Shown here: piece after piece, positions 6,666 to 14,502 of the stretch
How the letters are laid out: each line of letters begins with the position of its first letter
Numbering within the stretch: the stretch's first letter is position 1
Assembly (NCBI RefSeq): GCF_024699075.1
Contig: NZ_JAILQF010000375.1
Coordinates: 1 to 16,522, forward strand
DNA: 16,522 nucleotides
Source of the DNA: Butyrivibrio sp.
GTDB lineage: Bacteria; Bacillota_A; Clostridia; Lachnospirales; Lachnospiraceae
Reading direction: 5' to 3'
The notes under the pieces: generated by a model
Told to the model about the DNA's origin: nothing
The model's input: only the letters and a program-made list of their open reading frames with translations
Database searches by the model: none
Translations under genes and position numbers: made by a program

Positions 6666-8669
6666 TCATTCCGAAACCTTACTCAATAGTTCTTCTTCGG
6701 TAATGATCGGTATTCCAAGCTCTTTGGCTTTTTTGTTCTTACCCGAATTAGATGCTATATCATTATTGATAAGAGCAAAGGTCTTTTTGGACACACTGCC
6801 TGAAACACTACCGCCGTGGCTTTCAATAAAAGCTACCATAGCATCTCTGTTAGCAAACTTCTCAAGGCTTCCTGTTATAACATAGGTCTGTCCTGCAAAT
6901 TCACTTGTTACAACAGTCTTTTCTGCAGCGAATTTAAGTCCATATTCCTTAAGTCTTTCAAGGAGCTTAATATTAGACTCCTTATGGAAAAAGTCATGGA
7001 TGCAAAGCGCTGTAGTCTCACCGACATCCTGCACTTCCACAAGCTGGTCTATTCTTGCATGCATAAGGTCATCAATACTGTCAAAGGCCTTCATGATAGT
7101 CTTAGAAGAAGTCTTACCAACATTAGGTATTGAAAGTCCTGTAAGGAGTCTTGAAGGCTCATTGGATTTCGATCCTTCAATAGCATTAAGAACGTTGTCA
7201 GTGCCCTTCTCTTTGCCTATAAGGCCCTTATCAATAAGTTCTGCCCTGTAGTCCTTAAGAAGATAAATATCGGCTATATCATGAAGATAACCGTTCTCTA
7301 TGAGGGTTCTTATATATTCTTCTCCAAAGCCCTTAATATCCATGGCATCACGGCCTACAAAGTTGATGATACGTCTTTCAAGCTTTGCAGGACAATCATC
7401 ATTTGTACATACCATATCAGCTGTATCGGGCTCTCTTACAACTTTGCCGCCGCATACTGGACAGACATCAGGGATCTTATATGTAACAGAATCTGCAGGG
7501 TTCTTGGACTCTACTACGCTTCTTATCTTAGGAATGATCTCACCTGATTTATAGACAAGTACTGTTCTTCCTATGCCGATTCCAAGATTATCTATAAAGT
7601 CCTGGTTGTGAAGTGTTGCTCTTGATACTGTAGTACCGCAGAGCCTTACTTCAGAAAAAACAGCTGTAGGATTAACTCTTCCTGTCATTCCAACTGAAAG
7701 CTCTATGTCTTTGATAACAGCTTCTTTTTCTTCAGGCGGATACTTATATGCTATATGTCCGCTTGAATACTTGGATCCTGCAGGGAAGTCATCTCTGTAT
7801 GCTATCTGATCGATCTTTATAACAGCGCCGTCGATGTCATAAGGAAGTGTACCTCTTGACTCTCCTATAGCATCAATCTGAGCAAGTATATCTTCATCTG
7901 TAACGCAAACTTTAGAAGGAACTACAGCCATCTTAAGTTCTTTCATCTTAAGAAGGCCTTCAGAATGTGACGATATCTGCGGATCTGATCTTTGTATATT
8001 AAAAATATACATGGAAAGACCACGTTCTCTGACCATTCCGCTATCAAGTTGGCGCAGGGTACCTGCAGCACAGTTTCTGGGGTTGGCAAAAGTTTTTTTG
8101 CCCTGAGCTTCCTGAATTCTGTTGGTCTTATCAAAGTCTTCGTGGCTCATATATACTTCGCCGCGGACTTCAAGTGAATTGTATTCAGATGATATACTTC
8201 TGACAACATCAGGAATCACAAGGGCATTGGAGGTTACATCTTCACCTATGAGTCCATCGCCTCTTGTCTCTGCAAGAGTAAGCTTTCCGTTCTCATAACG
8301 GATACTCATAGAAAGTCCATCAATCTTGTGCTCTACGCAAAAGCGGACATCAGAATGCATCGCCCTGACTTCATGAACCCATTCAAGGACCTCTTCTTTG
8401 GTGAAAACATCCTGAATAGAGAGCATAGGAACATCATGCTCTACTGTAACTCCGGCAGTTCTCTTAACAGAACCACCTATGATCCTTGTAGGTGAATCCT
8501 CAGATATAAGCTCAGGATGCTCTTTCTCAACAGCTTTAAGCTGAAGCATAAGCTGATCATATTCATAATCGCTTATCTGTGGAGCATCCTGATTATAATA
8601 ACAATCCATGTGATACTTTATCGTATCACACAGATTCTTGTATTCTTGTATTAAATTAGTCTCTCCCAA
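6666..8669 (-). CDS. ligA: NAD-dependent DNA ligase LigA
   Basis: 667 residues, full length for the family. It seals nicks in duplex DNA in replication and repair, using NAD+ to adenylate itself. Domains in order: Ia (about 5-70, with SDYEYDQL and DSPTRIIGG), adenylation domain with the AMP-accepting Lys115 in EHKIDGLS and later motifs EVRGEV (168-173), DIDGAVIK and AYKYP, an OB fold (about 318-400), a four-cysteine zinc finger (Cys403, 406, 421, 426), helix-hairpin-helix repeats, and a BRCT domain (about 589-667). The start is TTG at 8667-8669; no ATG occurs until residue 21, inside domain Ia, and a ribosome site GTGAGGA at 8677-8683 fits the TTG. It lies 89 bp after rluF and 59 bp before metA on the same strand. 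Confidence 0.97.
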   Translation of the reverse strand: MGETNLIQEYKNLCDTIKYHMDCYYNQDAPQISDYEYDQLMLQLKAVEKEHPELISEDSPTRIIGGSVKRTAGVTVEHDVPMLSIQDVFTKEEVLEWVHEVRAMHSDVRFCVEHKIDGLSMSIRYENGKLTLAETRGDGLIGEDVTSNALVIPDVVRSISSEYNSLEVRGEVYMSHEDFDKTNRIQEAQGKKTFANPRNCAAGTLRQLDSGMVRERGLSMYIFNIQRSDPQISSHSEGLLKMKELKMAVVPSKVCVTDEDILAQIDAIGESRGTLPYDIDGAVIKIDQIAYRDDFPAGSKYSSGHIAYKYPPEEKEAVIKDIELSVGMTGRVNPTAVFSEVRLCGTTVSRATLHNQDFIDNLGIGIGRTVLVYKSGEIIPKIRSVVESKNPADSVTYKIPDVCPVCGGKVVREPDTADMVCTNDDCPAKLERRIINFVGRDAMDIKGFGEEYIRTLIENGYLHDIADIYLLKDYRAELIDKGLIGKEKGTDNVLNAIEGSKSNEPSRLLTGLSIPNVGKTSSKTIMKAFDSIDDLMHARIDQLVEVQDVGETTALCIHDFFHKESNIKLLERLKEYGLKFAAEKTVVTSEFAGQTYVITGSLEKFANRDAMVAFIESHGGSVSGSVSKKTFALINNDIASNSGKNKKAKELGIPIITEEELLSKVSE

Positions 8670-8676
8670 CTATTAG

Positions 8677-8683
8677 TCCTCAC
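8677..8683 (-). promoter_or_regulatory. Ribosome binding site deciding the TTG start of ligA
   Basis: On the minus strand GTGAGGA is separated by 7 bases from the TTG codon at 8667-8669. There is no in-frame ATG near it, so this site decides the start of ligA. Confidence 0.7.
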
Positions 8684-8758
8684 TTAGTATTAGTTATAAA
8701 TTGCAGTATATATAAAGGTTAATAATATAACTTTTAAAATCCGGCTATAGATGCGCGC

Positions 8759-9511
8759 TTAAGCCTCACCCTTATTATCACGTCTTAATCCGCACTTGGA
8801 ATAAAGACTGTAGAGCTCTCTTCCTGTTACCTCTCTTACCTCTCCGGGCTTCATATCGCCAAGCTCAACATTAAGAACTCTTATACGCATAAGTTCTCTT
8901 ACATTATAGCCAAGAGCTTTGCACATACGTCTTATCTGCCTGTTAAGGCCTTGTGTCAGAATGATCCTGAATGAATTTCTGCCGGTTTTAACTACCTTAC
9001 ATCTTTTGGTAGTAACATCAAGATCCTCAATATAAACACCGCCTGCCATCTGACGAAGAAAGGCACCATTTACTTCTTTATCAACTCTGACAACGTATTC
9101 TTTTTCATGATTATTGGAAGACTTCATCATACTGTTGATGAGTTCTCCATCATTGGATAAAATAAGCAGTCCGCTTGAATTAGCATCCAATCGTCCTGCG
9201 TAATTAACCTTCACCGGAGTCTTTACTTCTGATGCAACTGTACGCTTGGCATGAGCGTCTCGCTGCGTACATACAACTCCTTCCGGCTTATAATATGCAT
9301 AAACTTTAGTATCTGTGACAAGCTTTATTCTCTTGCCATCAATCTTAACAACATCACCGGGATTGACCTTTGATCCGGCCTGTGCTTCCTGACCATTAAT
9401 AGAAACACGGCCTTCCTCAATGATCTTATCTGCGTCCCTGCGAGAGCAAATTCCGCACTGCGCTATATATTTGTTAAGCCTGATCTGCTCGCTCTCGTCT
9501 TTATGACTCAT
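8759..9511 (-). CDS. rluF: 23S rRNA pseudouridine synthase, RluF-like (RsuA family)
   Basis: 250 residues from the chosen start. An S4 RNA-binding domain (about residues 10-55, IRLNKYIAQCGICSRRDAD) precedes an RsuA-family pseudouridine synthase domain with catalytic Asp109 in AGRLDANSSGLL. The C-terminal stretch NHEKEYVV...TKRCKV...FRIILTQGLNRQIRRMC is closer to E. coli RluF (23S rRNA U2604, also tRNA-Tyr U35) than to RluB, as judged from memory of the family, so the RNA target is inferred. An upstream in-frame ATG at 9521-9523 would add four residues but has no ribosome site. The ATG at 9509-9511 sits 6 bases after GGAG (9518-9521) and is preferred. It starts 19 bp after the mecA stop and is surely co-transcribed with it. 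Confidence 0.9.
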   Translation of the reverse strand: MSHKDESEQIRLNKYIAQCGICSRRDADKIIEEGRVSINGQEAQAGSKVNPGDVVKIDGKRIKLVTDTKVYAYYKPEGVVCTQRDAHAKRTVASEVKTPVKVNYAGRLDANSSGLLILSNDGELINSMMKSSNNHEKEYVVRVDKEVNGAFLRQMAGGVYIEDLDVTTKRCKVVKTGRNSFRIILTQGLNRQIRRMCKALGYNVRELMRIRVLNVELGDMKPGEVREVTGRELYSLYSKCGLRRDNKGEA

Positions 9512-9515
9512 ATAA

Positions 9516-9521
9516 TTCTCC
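9516..9521 (-). promoter_or_regulatory. Ribosome binding site deciding the rluF start
   Basis: GGAGAA on the minus strand overlaps the upstream candidate ATG (9521-9523) and is ideally spaced for the ATG at 9509-9511. This favours the shorter protein. Confidence 0.65.
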
Positions 9522-9530
9522 ATCTAAACA

Positions 9531-10355
9531 TTATTTAAAGCTTCTAAGTGTATCCACAGCTTTAGACTTTATTATAGTCTCATAGCTCTCTTCTACATTA
9601 GCGATGTAAATTGGATTACTTGTTACATAAGTACCAAATTCATATACCATTGTAAATACAGAAGCAAAGTGAGCTACACTGTCTGTTCCCTTTTCAAAAT
9701 GAAGATAATAAAGATCATTTTTAGGGTTCTTGTAAAGGCTTGTCTGCATCTTGATCCTGCCTTTAACCATATGTGCAAATTTGATTATATCTGCCATATT
9801 AGCAAAAGCAAAAACAAAGCCTGAAGATTCAAGTCTGTCTAGTGCGAAAGATTTACGTTTTCTCTTTTTTTCACGAATCTGTGAAAGTCGCTCGTTATTG
9901 TTTCTTCTTTCGATCTTTTTGTCAGAAAATGCTTTATTGGCAATATTCTGCTTCTCATCCTCAACCTCATGAATATGCTGGAGATACTGATTTATACGCT
10001 CTATTCTCTCCTGCTCAGGTGCATCTCCAAGCTCCTCAAGGAAGTTCTTAGGGAAGTGAATACCTGCATCATGTGTTAATTTCTCTAATAGATCCTGAAT
10101 AGTTCCATCCGGATCCTCACTAAGTGTAATTGATATGCATTTATCTGGAGTTACAGTAACCTGCATTGGCATTACAAGGCCGTCCATTGGCTTATAATCA
10201 ACTTCTTCTTCAGCTTTCTCTACGATATCACGAAGAAAATCCATAGCCTCTTTTTTCTTGGTCAAAAGATCCTGAAGACCAATCCCGTACTCTTCCAGAT
10301 CTTCCTCTGAAATAATGCACTCAACACGTGTATCATCAACGCGATTAAATTTCAT
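9531..10355 (-). CDS. mecA: ClpC adaptor protein MecA
   Basis: 274 residues. MecA delivers substrates to the ClpCP protease; in Bacillus these include the competence factor ComK. The N-terminal substrate-binding region (MKFNRVDDTRVECIISEEDLEEYGI, residues 1-25) is typical, as is the C-terminal ClpC-binding domain (about 171-274, SSGFVFAFANMADIIKFAH...VYEFGTYV). Between them is a long charged linker ending in a basic patch (REKKRKRK, 161-168), which makes the protein longer than the ~218-residue B. subtilis MecA. The frame stays open upstream to a TTG at 10394, but the ATG at 10353-10355 matches the usual MecA N-terminus and is chosen. Translation initiates from an unusual G-rich site (10363-10377). 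It is the first gene of a run with rluF, ligA and metA. Confidence 0.9.
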   Translation of the reverse strand: MKFNRVDDTRVECIISEEDLEEYGIGLQDLLTKKKEAMDFLRDIVEKAEEEVDYKPMDGLVMPMQVTVTPDKCISITLSEDPDGTIQDLLEKLTHDAGIHFPKNFLEELGDAPEQERIERINQYLQHIHEVEDEKQNIANKAFSDKKIERRNNNERLSQIREKKRKRKSFALDRLESSGFVFAFANMADIIKFAHMVKGRIKMQTSLYKNPKNDLYYLHFEKGTDSVAHFASVFTMVYEFGTYVTSNPIYIANVEESYETIIKSKAVDTLRSFK

Positions 10356-10362
10356 AAAAATA

Positions 10363-10377
10363 CCCGCCGTCCCCTCC
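10363..10377 (-). promoter_or_regulatory. Unusual G-rich ribosome binding region of mecA
   Basis: The mRNA reads GGAGGGGACGGCGGG, followed by 7 bases and the mecA ATG. The canonical GGAGG is about 17 bases from the start, too far for normal use, while GGCGGG has the right spacing but is a poor Shine-Dalgarno match. The four short G-runs could form a two-layer G-quadruplex. This is a striking composition for an AT-rich leader. Confidence 0.45.
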
Positions 10378-10411
10378 GGCTTAAATCCTTTCAATAAAAC
10401 AAATACATCTC

Positions 10412-10442
10412 TTCCCTTTAGATCTCACATCTTTAAAGGAAA
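10412..10442 (-). promoter_or_regulatory. Hairpin in the mecA leader
   Basis: In the mRNA UUUCCUUUA pairs with UAAAGGGAA (one G-U pair, 9 bp, 13-base loop). It lies between the predicted transcription start (about 10463) and the G-rich ribosome region. No T-run follows, so it is not a terminator. A regulatory role is only inferred. Confidence 0.4.
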
Positions 10443-10469
10443 TAAATCTCTTGTACAAAACTTTTTAAC

Positions 10470-10498
10470 AGTATAGCACAAGATAGTATGTATTTGAA
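10470..10498 (-). promoter_or_regulatory. Promoter for the mecA-rluF-ligA-metA run
   Basis: On the minus strand TTCAAA (10493-10498) is 17 bases from TATACT (10470-10475), which carries a TGn extended -10. It falls in the 154-bp gap between the OhrR-like gene stop and mecA. The predicted leader is about 107 bases. Confidence 0.6.
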
Positions 10499-10509
10499 TA
10501 AAGCAAAAA

Positions 10510-10956
10510 TTAATCTTCTCTTATATTTCCTATAACTTTATAAAGAAGTTTATAAAGTTCTTCTGCATCCTTAGGTGAAAGTCTCACGCAAGCACCCATG
10601 CTTTCAGGAATAGAAAGAGCTTCATCTCTTAACTTTTCTCCTGCAGGAGTAATTGTAACCTCAAGATTTCTCTCATCAGCTGCATTACGCTCTCTGTTAA
10701 TAAAGCCTTTTGATTCAAGTTTTTTAAGTACTGGTGTAAGAGTACCTGAATCAAGGAAAAGACACTTTCCTAATGTTTTTACATTGACTTTTTTCTTTTC
10801 CCAAAGAACCATCATTGTAATATATTGTGTGTAAGTCAGATCAATCTTGTCCAAGAAAGGTTTATAAGACCTTACTATCTCCTTTGAACACGCATAAAGT
10901 GGAAAGCATAGCTGGTTCTCCAGTTTTAATGAATCATATTTCTTTTCTTCAGACAT
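10510..10956 (-). CDS. MarR-family regulator, one-cysteine OhrR type
   Basis: 148 residues, typical for MarR. OhrR repressors sense organic hydroperoxides through an N-terminal reactive cysteine. Here LKLENQLCFPLYACSKE places it at Cys17, with Tyr31 and Tyr42 where B. subtilis OhrR has the Cys15 hydrogen-bonding Tyr29 and Tyr40. The winged helix follows: recognition helix DSGTLTPVLKKLESKGF (about 69-85) and wing RNAADERNLEVTITPAG. No cysteine is seen near the C-terminus, so it is a one-Cys type. The gene starts 2 bp after the ATPase stop, so the two are translationally adjacent. No ohr peroxidase gene is in the window, so the regulon is unclear; the ATPase operon is a possible target. No terminator hairpin is evident after the stop. 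Confidence 0.88.
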   Translation of the reverse strand: MSEEKKYDSLKLENQLCFPLYACSKEIVRSYKPFLDKIDLTYTQYITMMVLWEKKKVNVKTLGKCLFLDSGTLTPVLKKLESKGFINRERNAADERNLEVTITPAGEKLRDEALSIPESMGACVRLSPKDAEELYKLLYKVIGNIRED

Positions 10957-10958
10957 TA

Positions 10959-13310
10959 TTACGACTTCCTTTTCCTATTTTTGTATTTATTTTCTATCCA
11001 TTCACATACAGCTGTAAGATAACGCATACAAGGTTCTGTAGCGATTACAAACAGCACAAAGAGCATGATACACTCTTTAGATACATACGTAATTGCGAAC
11101 AAATCACTGAACACAAAAGCTGCAAATACCATACCTATGATACACCCTATTATAACTCTTGTGCGGAATTTATTCATAGGTGAACTTATTCTGACAAGTA
11201 TCATAAAACCGACAATTGTCAAAACGAAGGTTGCAGCTACCGAAATATCCTCCGTTGATACACCAAAGGTTTCGCCAAATACTACCAGTGCAGCGATAGC
11301 CAGAAAATCAGTAAGGGCTGCAGGAAGTGATTTCATAAGAACGTGAATCATAAAGGATCCGCTACTTCTCTTGGTATTATCTTCAAGTGCAAAGAAGAAG
11401 GCCGGAATTCCTATATTAAACATACTGATAAATGTAACCTGTGATGCCTGAAGCGGATAAGACATCAAACTTACGATCGAAAAGATCGATAATAATAGTG
11501 AAAAGATATTCTTAACAAGGAACAGTGTAGCTGATCTTGTAATATTATTGATATCTCTTCTACCTTCAGACACAATCTGCTTCATATGAGAGAAGTCCGA
11601 ATCAAGAAGAACTACCTGCGCTGCCTGCATAGCAGCTTCTGAACCTGCCGCCATGGCTATGGAACAGTCTGCATCTTTCATGGCAAGAATATCATTAACA
11701 CCGTCACCGGTCATTGCTACTTTATGTCCGGTTTTTTGAAGAGCCTTAACCAGTTTTTGCTTCTGTTCAGGTTGAACTCTTCCAAATACTGTATACTTCT
11801 CAGCGGCTTCATAAAGCTTCTCATCATTTAAAGGGCGAACATCTATATATTGCTCTGCGCCATCTATTCCAGCCTGTCTTGCAACCTCTGAGACTGTCAC
11901 AGGATTATCTCCTGAAATAACCTTAACTTCAACACCCTGCTTTTTAAAATAAGCAAATGTTTCTGCTGCATTCTCTCTTAATGGATTTTGAAGAAGTACG
12001 AACATTACAGGAGTTACTGTTCCATCTGCTGTACCCTTTTCAGGAACAGGTACGGAAGCATCCTTGTCAGCATACTCAGCAAAAACTATAACTCTTAGTC
12101 CCTTGCCTGCATATTCATTAACAAGATCCTTGTACTTATCATAATCCTTGGAAAGAATAATATCCGGAGCACCAAGTAGATAAGTCTTATCGTCAAATTG
12201 AACACCGGAATACTTTCTTACTGATGAAAACGGCAGATTTGATACACAACTTCTGGCACCCATTGACGGAAAATAGTCTGCTAGCGCCTGCATAGTCAAA
12301 TTATCATCAGGAAGAGCTTCTATATATTCAGACATACGGATTCGATCCTCTGTCTGCTCTTTTTCACTTCTACCTTCTGCAGGGATTACATCGCAAACAA
12401 GCATTGAGTTATCTGTAATGGTTCCTGTCTTATCAACACAGAGTATATCTACTCTTGCAAGGGTCTCTGTACTCTTCATATCATGCAGCATTACCTGATT
12501 CATACCAAGTCTTACGGCACTCATGGCAAGAGCAAGGCTTACAAGAAGATACATACCCTCAGGTATCATACCTATTACAGCCGCAACCATTGAAACAATA
12601 CTTTCACTGAAAGTATTACCAAGTGCAAGGCTTTGCCACATAAGTGTGACACCTACAGGGATGATAGCAATACCTGAAAAGATGACAATCCTGTTAATGG
12701 ATTTGATCATTTCAGACTGCTCGCCACCTTCCATTTTCTTGGCTTTCAATGTCAGCTGTGATATATAAGATTTCTCTCCAACGCGAATAAGTCTGGCATA
12801 GCAAAGTCCGTTTACGACAAAGCTGCCACTCATAAGCTCGCTGTCAACCTTTTTATTGATCTCATCAGCTTCACCTGTAAGAAGGGCTTCATTAACATTG
12901 ACTTCACCGGATATTACTATCGCATCCGCTGGAATCTGATTGCCGCTTCTAAGTACGATAACGTCATCAATAACAAGGTTCTGAATCTGCACAGTTATCT
13001 CTTCGCCATCCCTAAGTACCTGGCATGTAGGAGAATTAAGCACAGAAAGATTATCAAGAACCTTCTTAGCCTTAAGCTCCTGAAATATACCAATAAGTGT
13101 ATTGGCGATAACAACCGGAAGAAAAGTCAGTGATCTGTACGAGCCGGCGATTATTAGCAAGATCGCCAGCACAGTAAAGATCAGGTTGAAATATGTAAAT
13201 ATGTTTTCTTTTAAGATATCTTTCGTAGACTTCTGGGCATTATCTATCTGAGTGTTCCCATAGCCACGGATATATCTGTCCTGCGCCTGTTCCGCAGTAA
13301 GTCCTGTCAT
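10959..13310 (-). CDS. HAD-family cation-translocating P-type ATPase
   Basis: 783 residues, an integral membrane pump. Landmarks: actuator motif LTGEAD (144-149), phosphorylated Asp293 in CVDKTGTITD, nucleotide-domain stretch with KGLRVIVFA, and hinge TGDGVND (534-540). About ten membrane segments are visible: roughly 40-57, 61-80, 205-228, 237-262, 592-616, 620-640, 658-680, 689-709, 716-736 and 745-765. M4 carries PEG (250-252), as in P2-type and CtpE-like pumps. M6 reads FNIGIPAFFF rather than the NxxxD of classical calcium pumps. There is no N-terminal metal-binding domain and no CPC motif, so it is not a copper or cadmium pump. A divalent cation such as calcium or manganese is likely but not assigned. 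It starts 44 bp after minE; the ATG at 13310 follows AAAGG at good spacing. Confidence 0.93.
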   Translation of the reverse strand: MTGLTAEQAQDRYIRGYGNTQIDNAQKSTKDILKENIFTYFNLIFTVLAILLIIAGSYRSLTFLPVVIANTLIGIFQELKAKKVLDNLSVLNSPTCQVLRDGEEITVQIQNLVIDDVIVLRSGNQIPADAIVISGEVNVNEALLTGEADEINKKVDSELMSGSFVVNGLCYARLIRVGEKSYISQLTLKAKKMEGGEQSEMIKSINRIVIFSGIAIIPVGVTLMWQSLALGNTFSESIVSMVAAVIGMIPEGMYLLVSLALAMSAVRLGMNQVMLHDMKSTETLARVDILCVDKTGTITDNSMLVCDVIPAEGRSEKEQTEDRIRMSEYIEALPDDNLTMQALADYFPSMGARSCVSNLPFSSVRKYSGVQFDDKTYLLGAPDIILSKDYDKYKDLVNEYAGKGLRVIVFAEYADKDASVPVPEKGTADGTVTPVMFVLLQNPLRENAAETFAYFKKQGVEVKVISGDNPVTVSEVARQAGIDGAEQYIDVRPLNDEKLYEAAEKYTVFGRVQPEQKQKLVKALQKTGHKVAMTGDGVNDILAMKDADCSIAMAAGSEAAMQAAQVVLLDSDFSHMKQIVSEGRRDINNITRSATLFLVKNIFSLLLSIFSIVSLMSYPLQASQVTFISMFNIGIPAFFFALEDNTKRSSGSFMIHVLMKSLPAALTDFLAIAALVVFGETFGVSTEDISVAATFVLTIVGFMILVRISSPMNKFRTRVIIGCIIGMVFAAFVFSDLFAITYVSKECIMLFVLFVIATEPCMRYLTAVCEWIENKYKNRKRKS

Positions 13311-13354
13311 AGTAGCCTTTCAGGCAAATATCTGATCAACAAGTCACATGATCA

Positions 13355-13633
13355 TTATTTTGCCGTGTGATGTATATTTCTAATCGGAATATTTGCATAT
13401 AAAGCGGGAACTGAGTTAGAACCGCTTTCATCAGTCTCCATCTGAGTAATATGAATATCGAGCTGGTCTTTGTCTACCTCGGCATACTTAGAAAGTACTT
13501 CAAGGATATCGCTCTTAATACGTTCCATTATTTCAGGTGAGCAGTTGGCTCGATCAGAGACAAGAACCATCTTAAGCCTGTCTTTTGCAACGTCGCCTGA
13601 ACTTTTTCTTTTGAACAAATCTGACAGTTTCAT
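13355..13633 (-). CDS. minE: Cell division topological specificity factor MinE
   Basis: 92 residues. MinE stimulates the MinD ATPase and releases MinCD from the membrane, so the septum inhibitor is kept from mid-cell. An N-terminal membrane-targeting segment (MKLSDLFKRK) is followed by the MinD-binding stretch KDRLKMVLVSDRANCSPEIM (17-36) and the C-terminal topological domain (about 37-92). The ATG at 13633 follows GGGGAG with a 7-base spacer. It begins 29 bp after the minD stop, the standard minC-minD-minE order. Presence of MinE rather than only DivIVA suggests an oscillating Min system, as in other clostridia. Confidence 0.95.
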   Translation of the reverse strand: MKLSDLFKRKSSGDVAKDRLKMVLVSDRANCSPEIMERIKSDILEVLSKYAEVDKDQLDIHITQMETDESGSNSVPALYANIPIRNIHHTAK

Positions 13634-13662
13634 TGTACGTCTCCCCTTCCACCTGGTAGTTA

Positions 13663-14445
13663 TTATTTACTGAATAATCTGCTGAAGAATCCCTTCTTGG
13701 TCTCAAGATCAAGATAAGGAACCTGTTCACCATTCAAACGTCTGCAGATATTCATATATGCCTGACCTGCAAGTGATTTACCGTTACCTGCAAGAGGAAT
13801 ACCTCTGTTAGTTGCAACAACTACATCTTCATCGTCAGGAACGATTCCAAGAAGATTAACTGCAAGAACTTCTACAACATCATCTGCACTCATCATATCG
13901 CCACGCTTAACCATGTCAGGTCTTAATCTGTTAACGATAAGCTGAGAGTCTTTCATCTCATTAGCCTCAAGAAGTCCAATGATTCTGTCTGCATCACGTA
14001 CTGCTGATACTTCAGGAGTTGTAACTACAACAGCCTTGTCGGCGCCTGCGATAGCGTTCTTGAATCCCTGCTCAATACCTGCAGGACAGTCAATAATAAC
14101 ATAGTCAAACTGTTCTTTAAGCTCTGTAGTAAGCTTCTTCATCTGCTCTTCATTGACTGCATTCTTATCTCTTTGCTGTGCAGCTGCAATAAGATACAGA
14201 TTTGCATTATCCTTATTTTTAATAAGAGCCTGAGCAAGCTTGCAATTGCCCTCAACAACATCAACAAGATTGTAGACAATACGATTCTCAAGTCCAAGTA
14301 CAACATCAAGGTTACGAAGACCTATATCTGTATCTACCAGAACTACCTTCTTGTTAAGTAGTGAAAGACCGGTTCCAAGATTGGCAGTAGTAGTAGTCTT
14401 ACCTACGCCTCCCTTACCAGATGTAACAACTATAACTTCTCCCAT
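13663..14445 (-). CDS. minD: Septum site-determining ATPase MinD
   Basis: 260 residues. MinD binds the membrane when ATP-bound and recruits MinC. It has the deviant Walker A motif GKGGVGKT (10-17, with signature Lys11), the DTDIG switch (Asp40), and IIDCPAGIE (117-124). The end KKGFFSRLFSK (250-260) is the amphipathic membrane-targeting helix. The ATG at 14445 follows GGAGG with a 9-base spacer. It lies between minC (57 bp upstream) and minE (29 bp downstream). Nothing unusual is seen. Confidence 0.97.
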   Translation of the reverse strand: MGEVIVVTSGKGGVGKTTTTANLGTGLSLLNKKVVLVDTDIGLRNLDVVLGLENRIVYNLVDVVEGNCKLAQALIKNKDNANLYLIAAAQQRDKNAVNEEQMKKLTTELKEQFDYVIIDCPAGIEQGFKNAIAGADKAVVVTTPEVSAVRDADRIIGLLEANEMKDSQLIVNRLRPDMVKRGDMMSADDVVEVLAVNLLGIVPDDEDVVVATNRGIPLAGNGKSLAGQAYMNICRRLNGEQVPYLDLETKKGFFSRLFSK

Positions 14446-14502
14446 TGTAGCCTTCCTCCAAAGAATAAATTTTATTAAAAACTTTTTGATTTTATATCAT
14501 AA

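Noticed and set aside
8670..8758. Separate promoter for ligA
   Set aside because: A TATACT is present but no acceptable -35 sits at 16-18 bases, so read-through from mecA-rluF is the simpler view.
9512..9523. rluF start at ATG 9523
   Set aside because: No ribosome site precedes it; the GGAG within that region serves the ATG at 9511.
10356..10394. Longer mecA starting at TTG 10394
   Set aside because: It lacks a ribosome site, adds residues not typical of MecA, and the internal ATG at 10355 matches the family's usual first residues.
13311..13354. Metal-sensing riboswitch before the P-type ATPase
   Set aside because: The gap is 44 bp, too short for a known manganese or other metal riboswitch, and no fitting stems were seen. 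A TGATCA-type dyad here is short.
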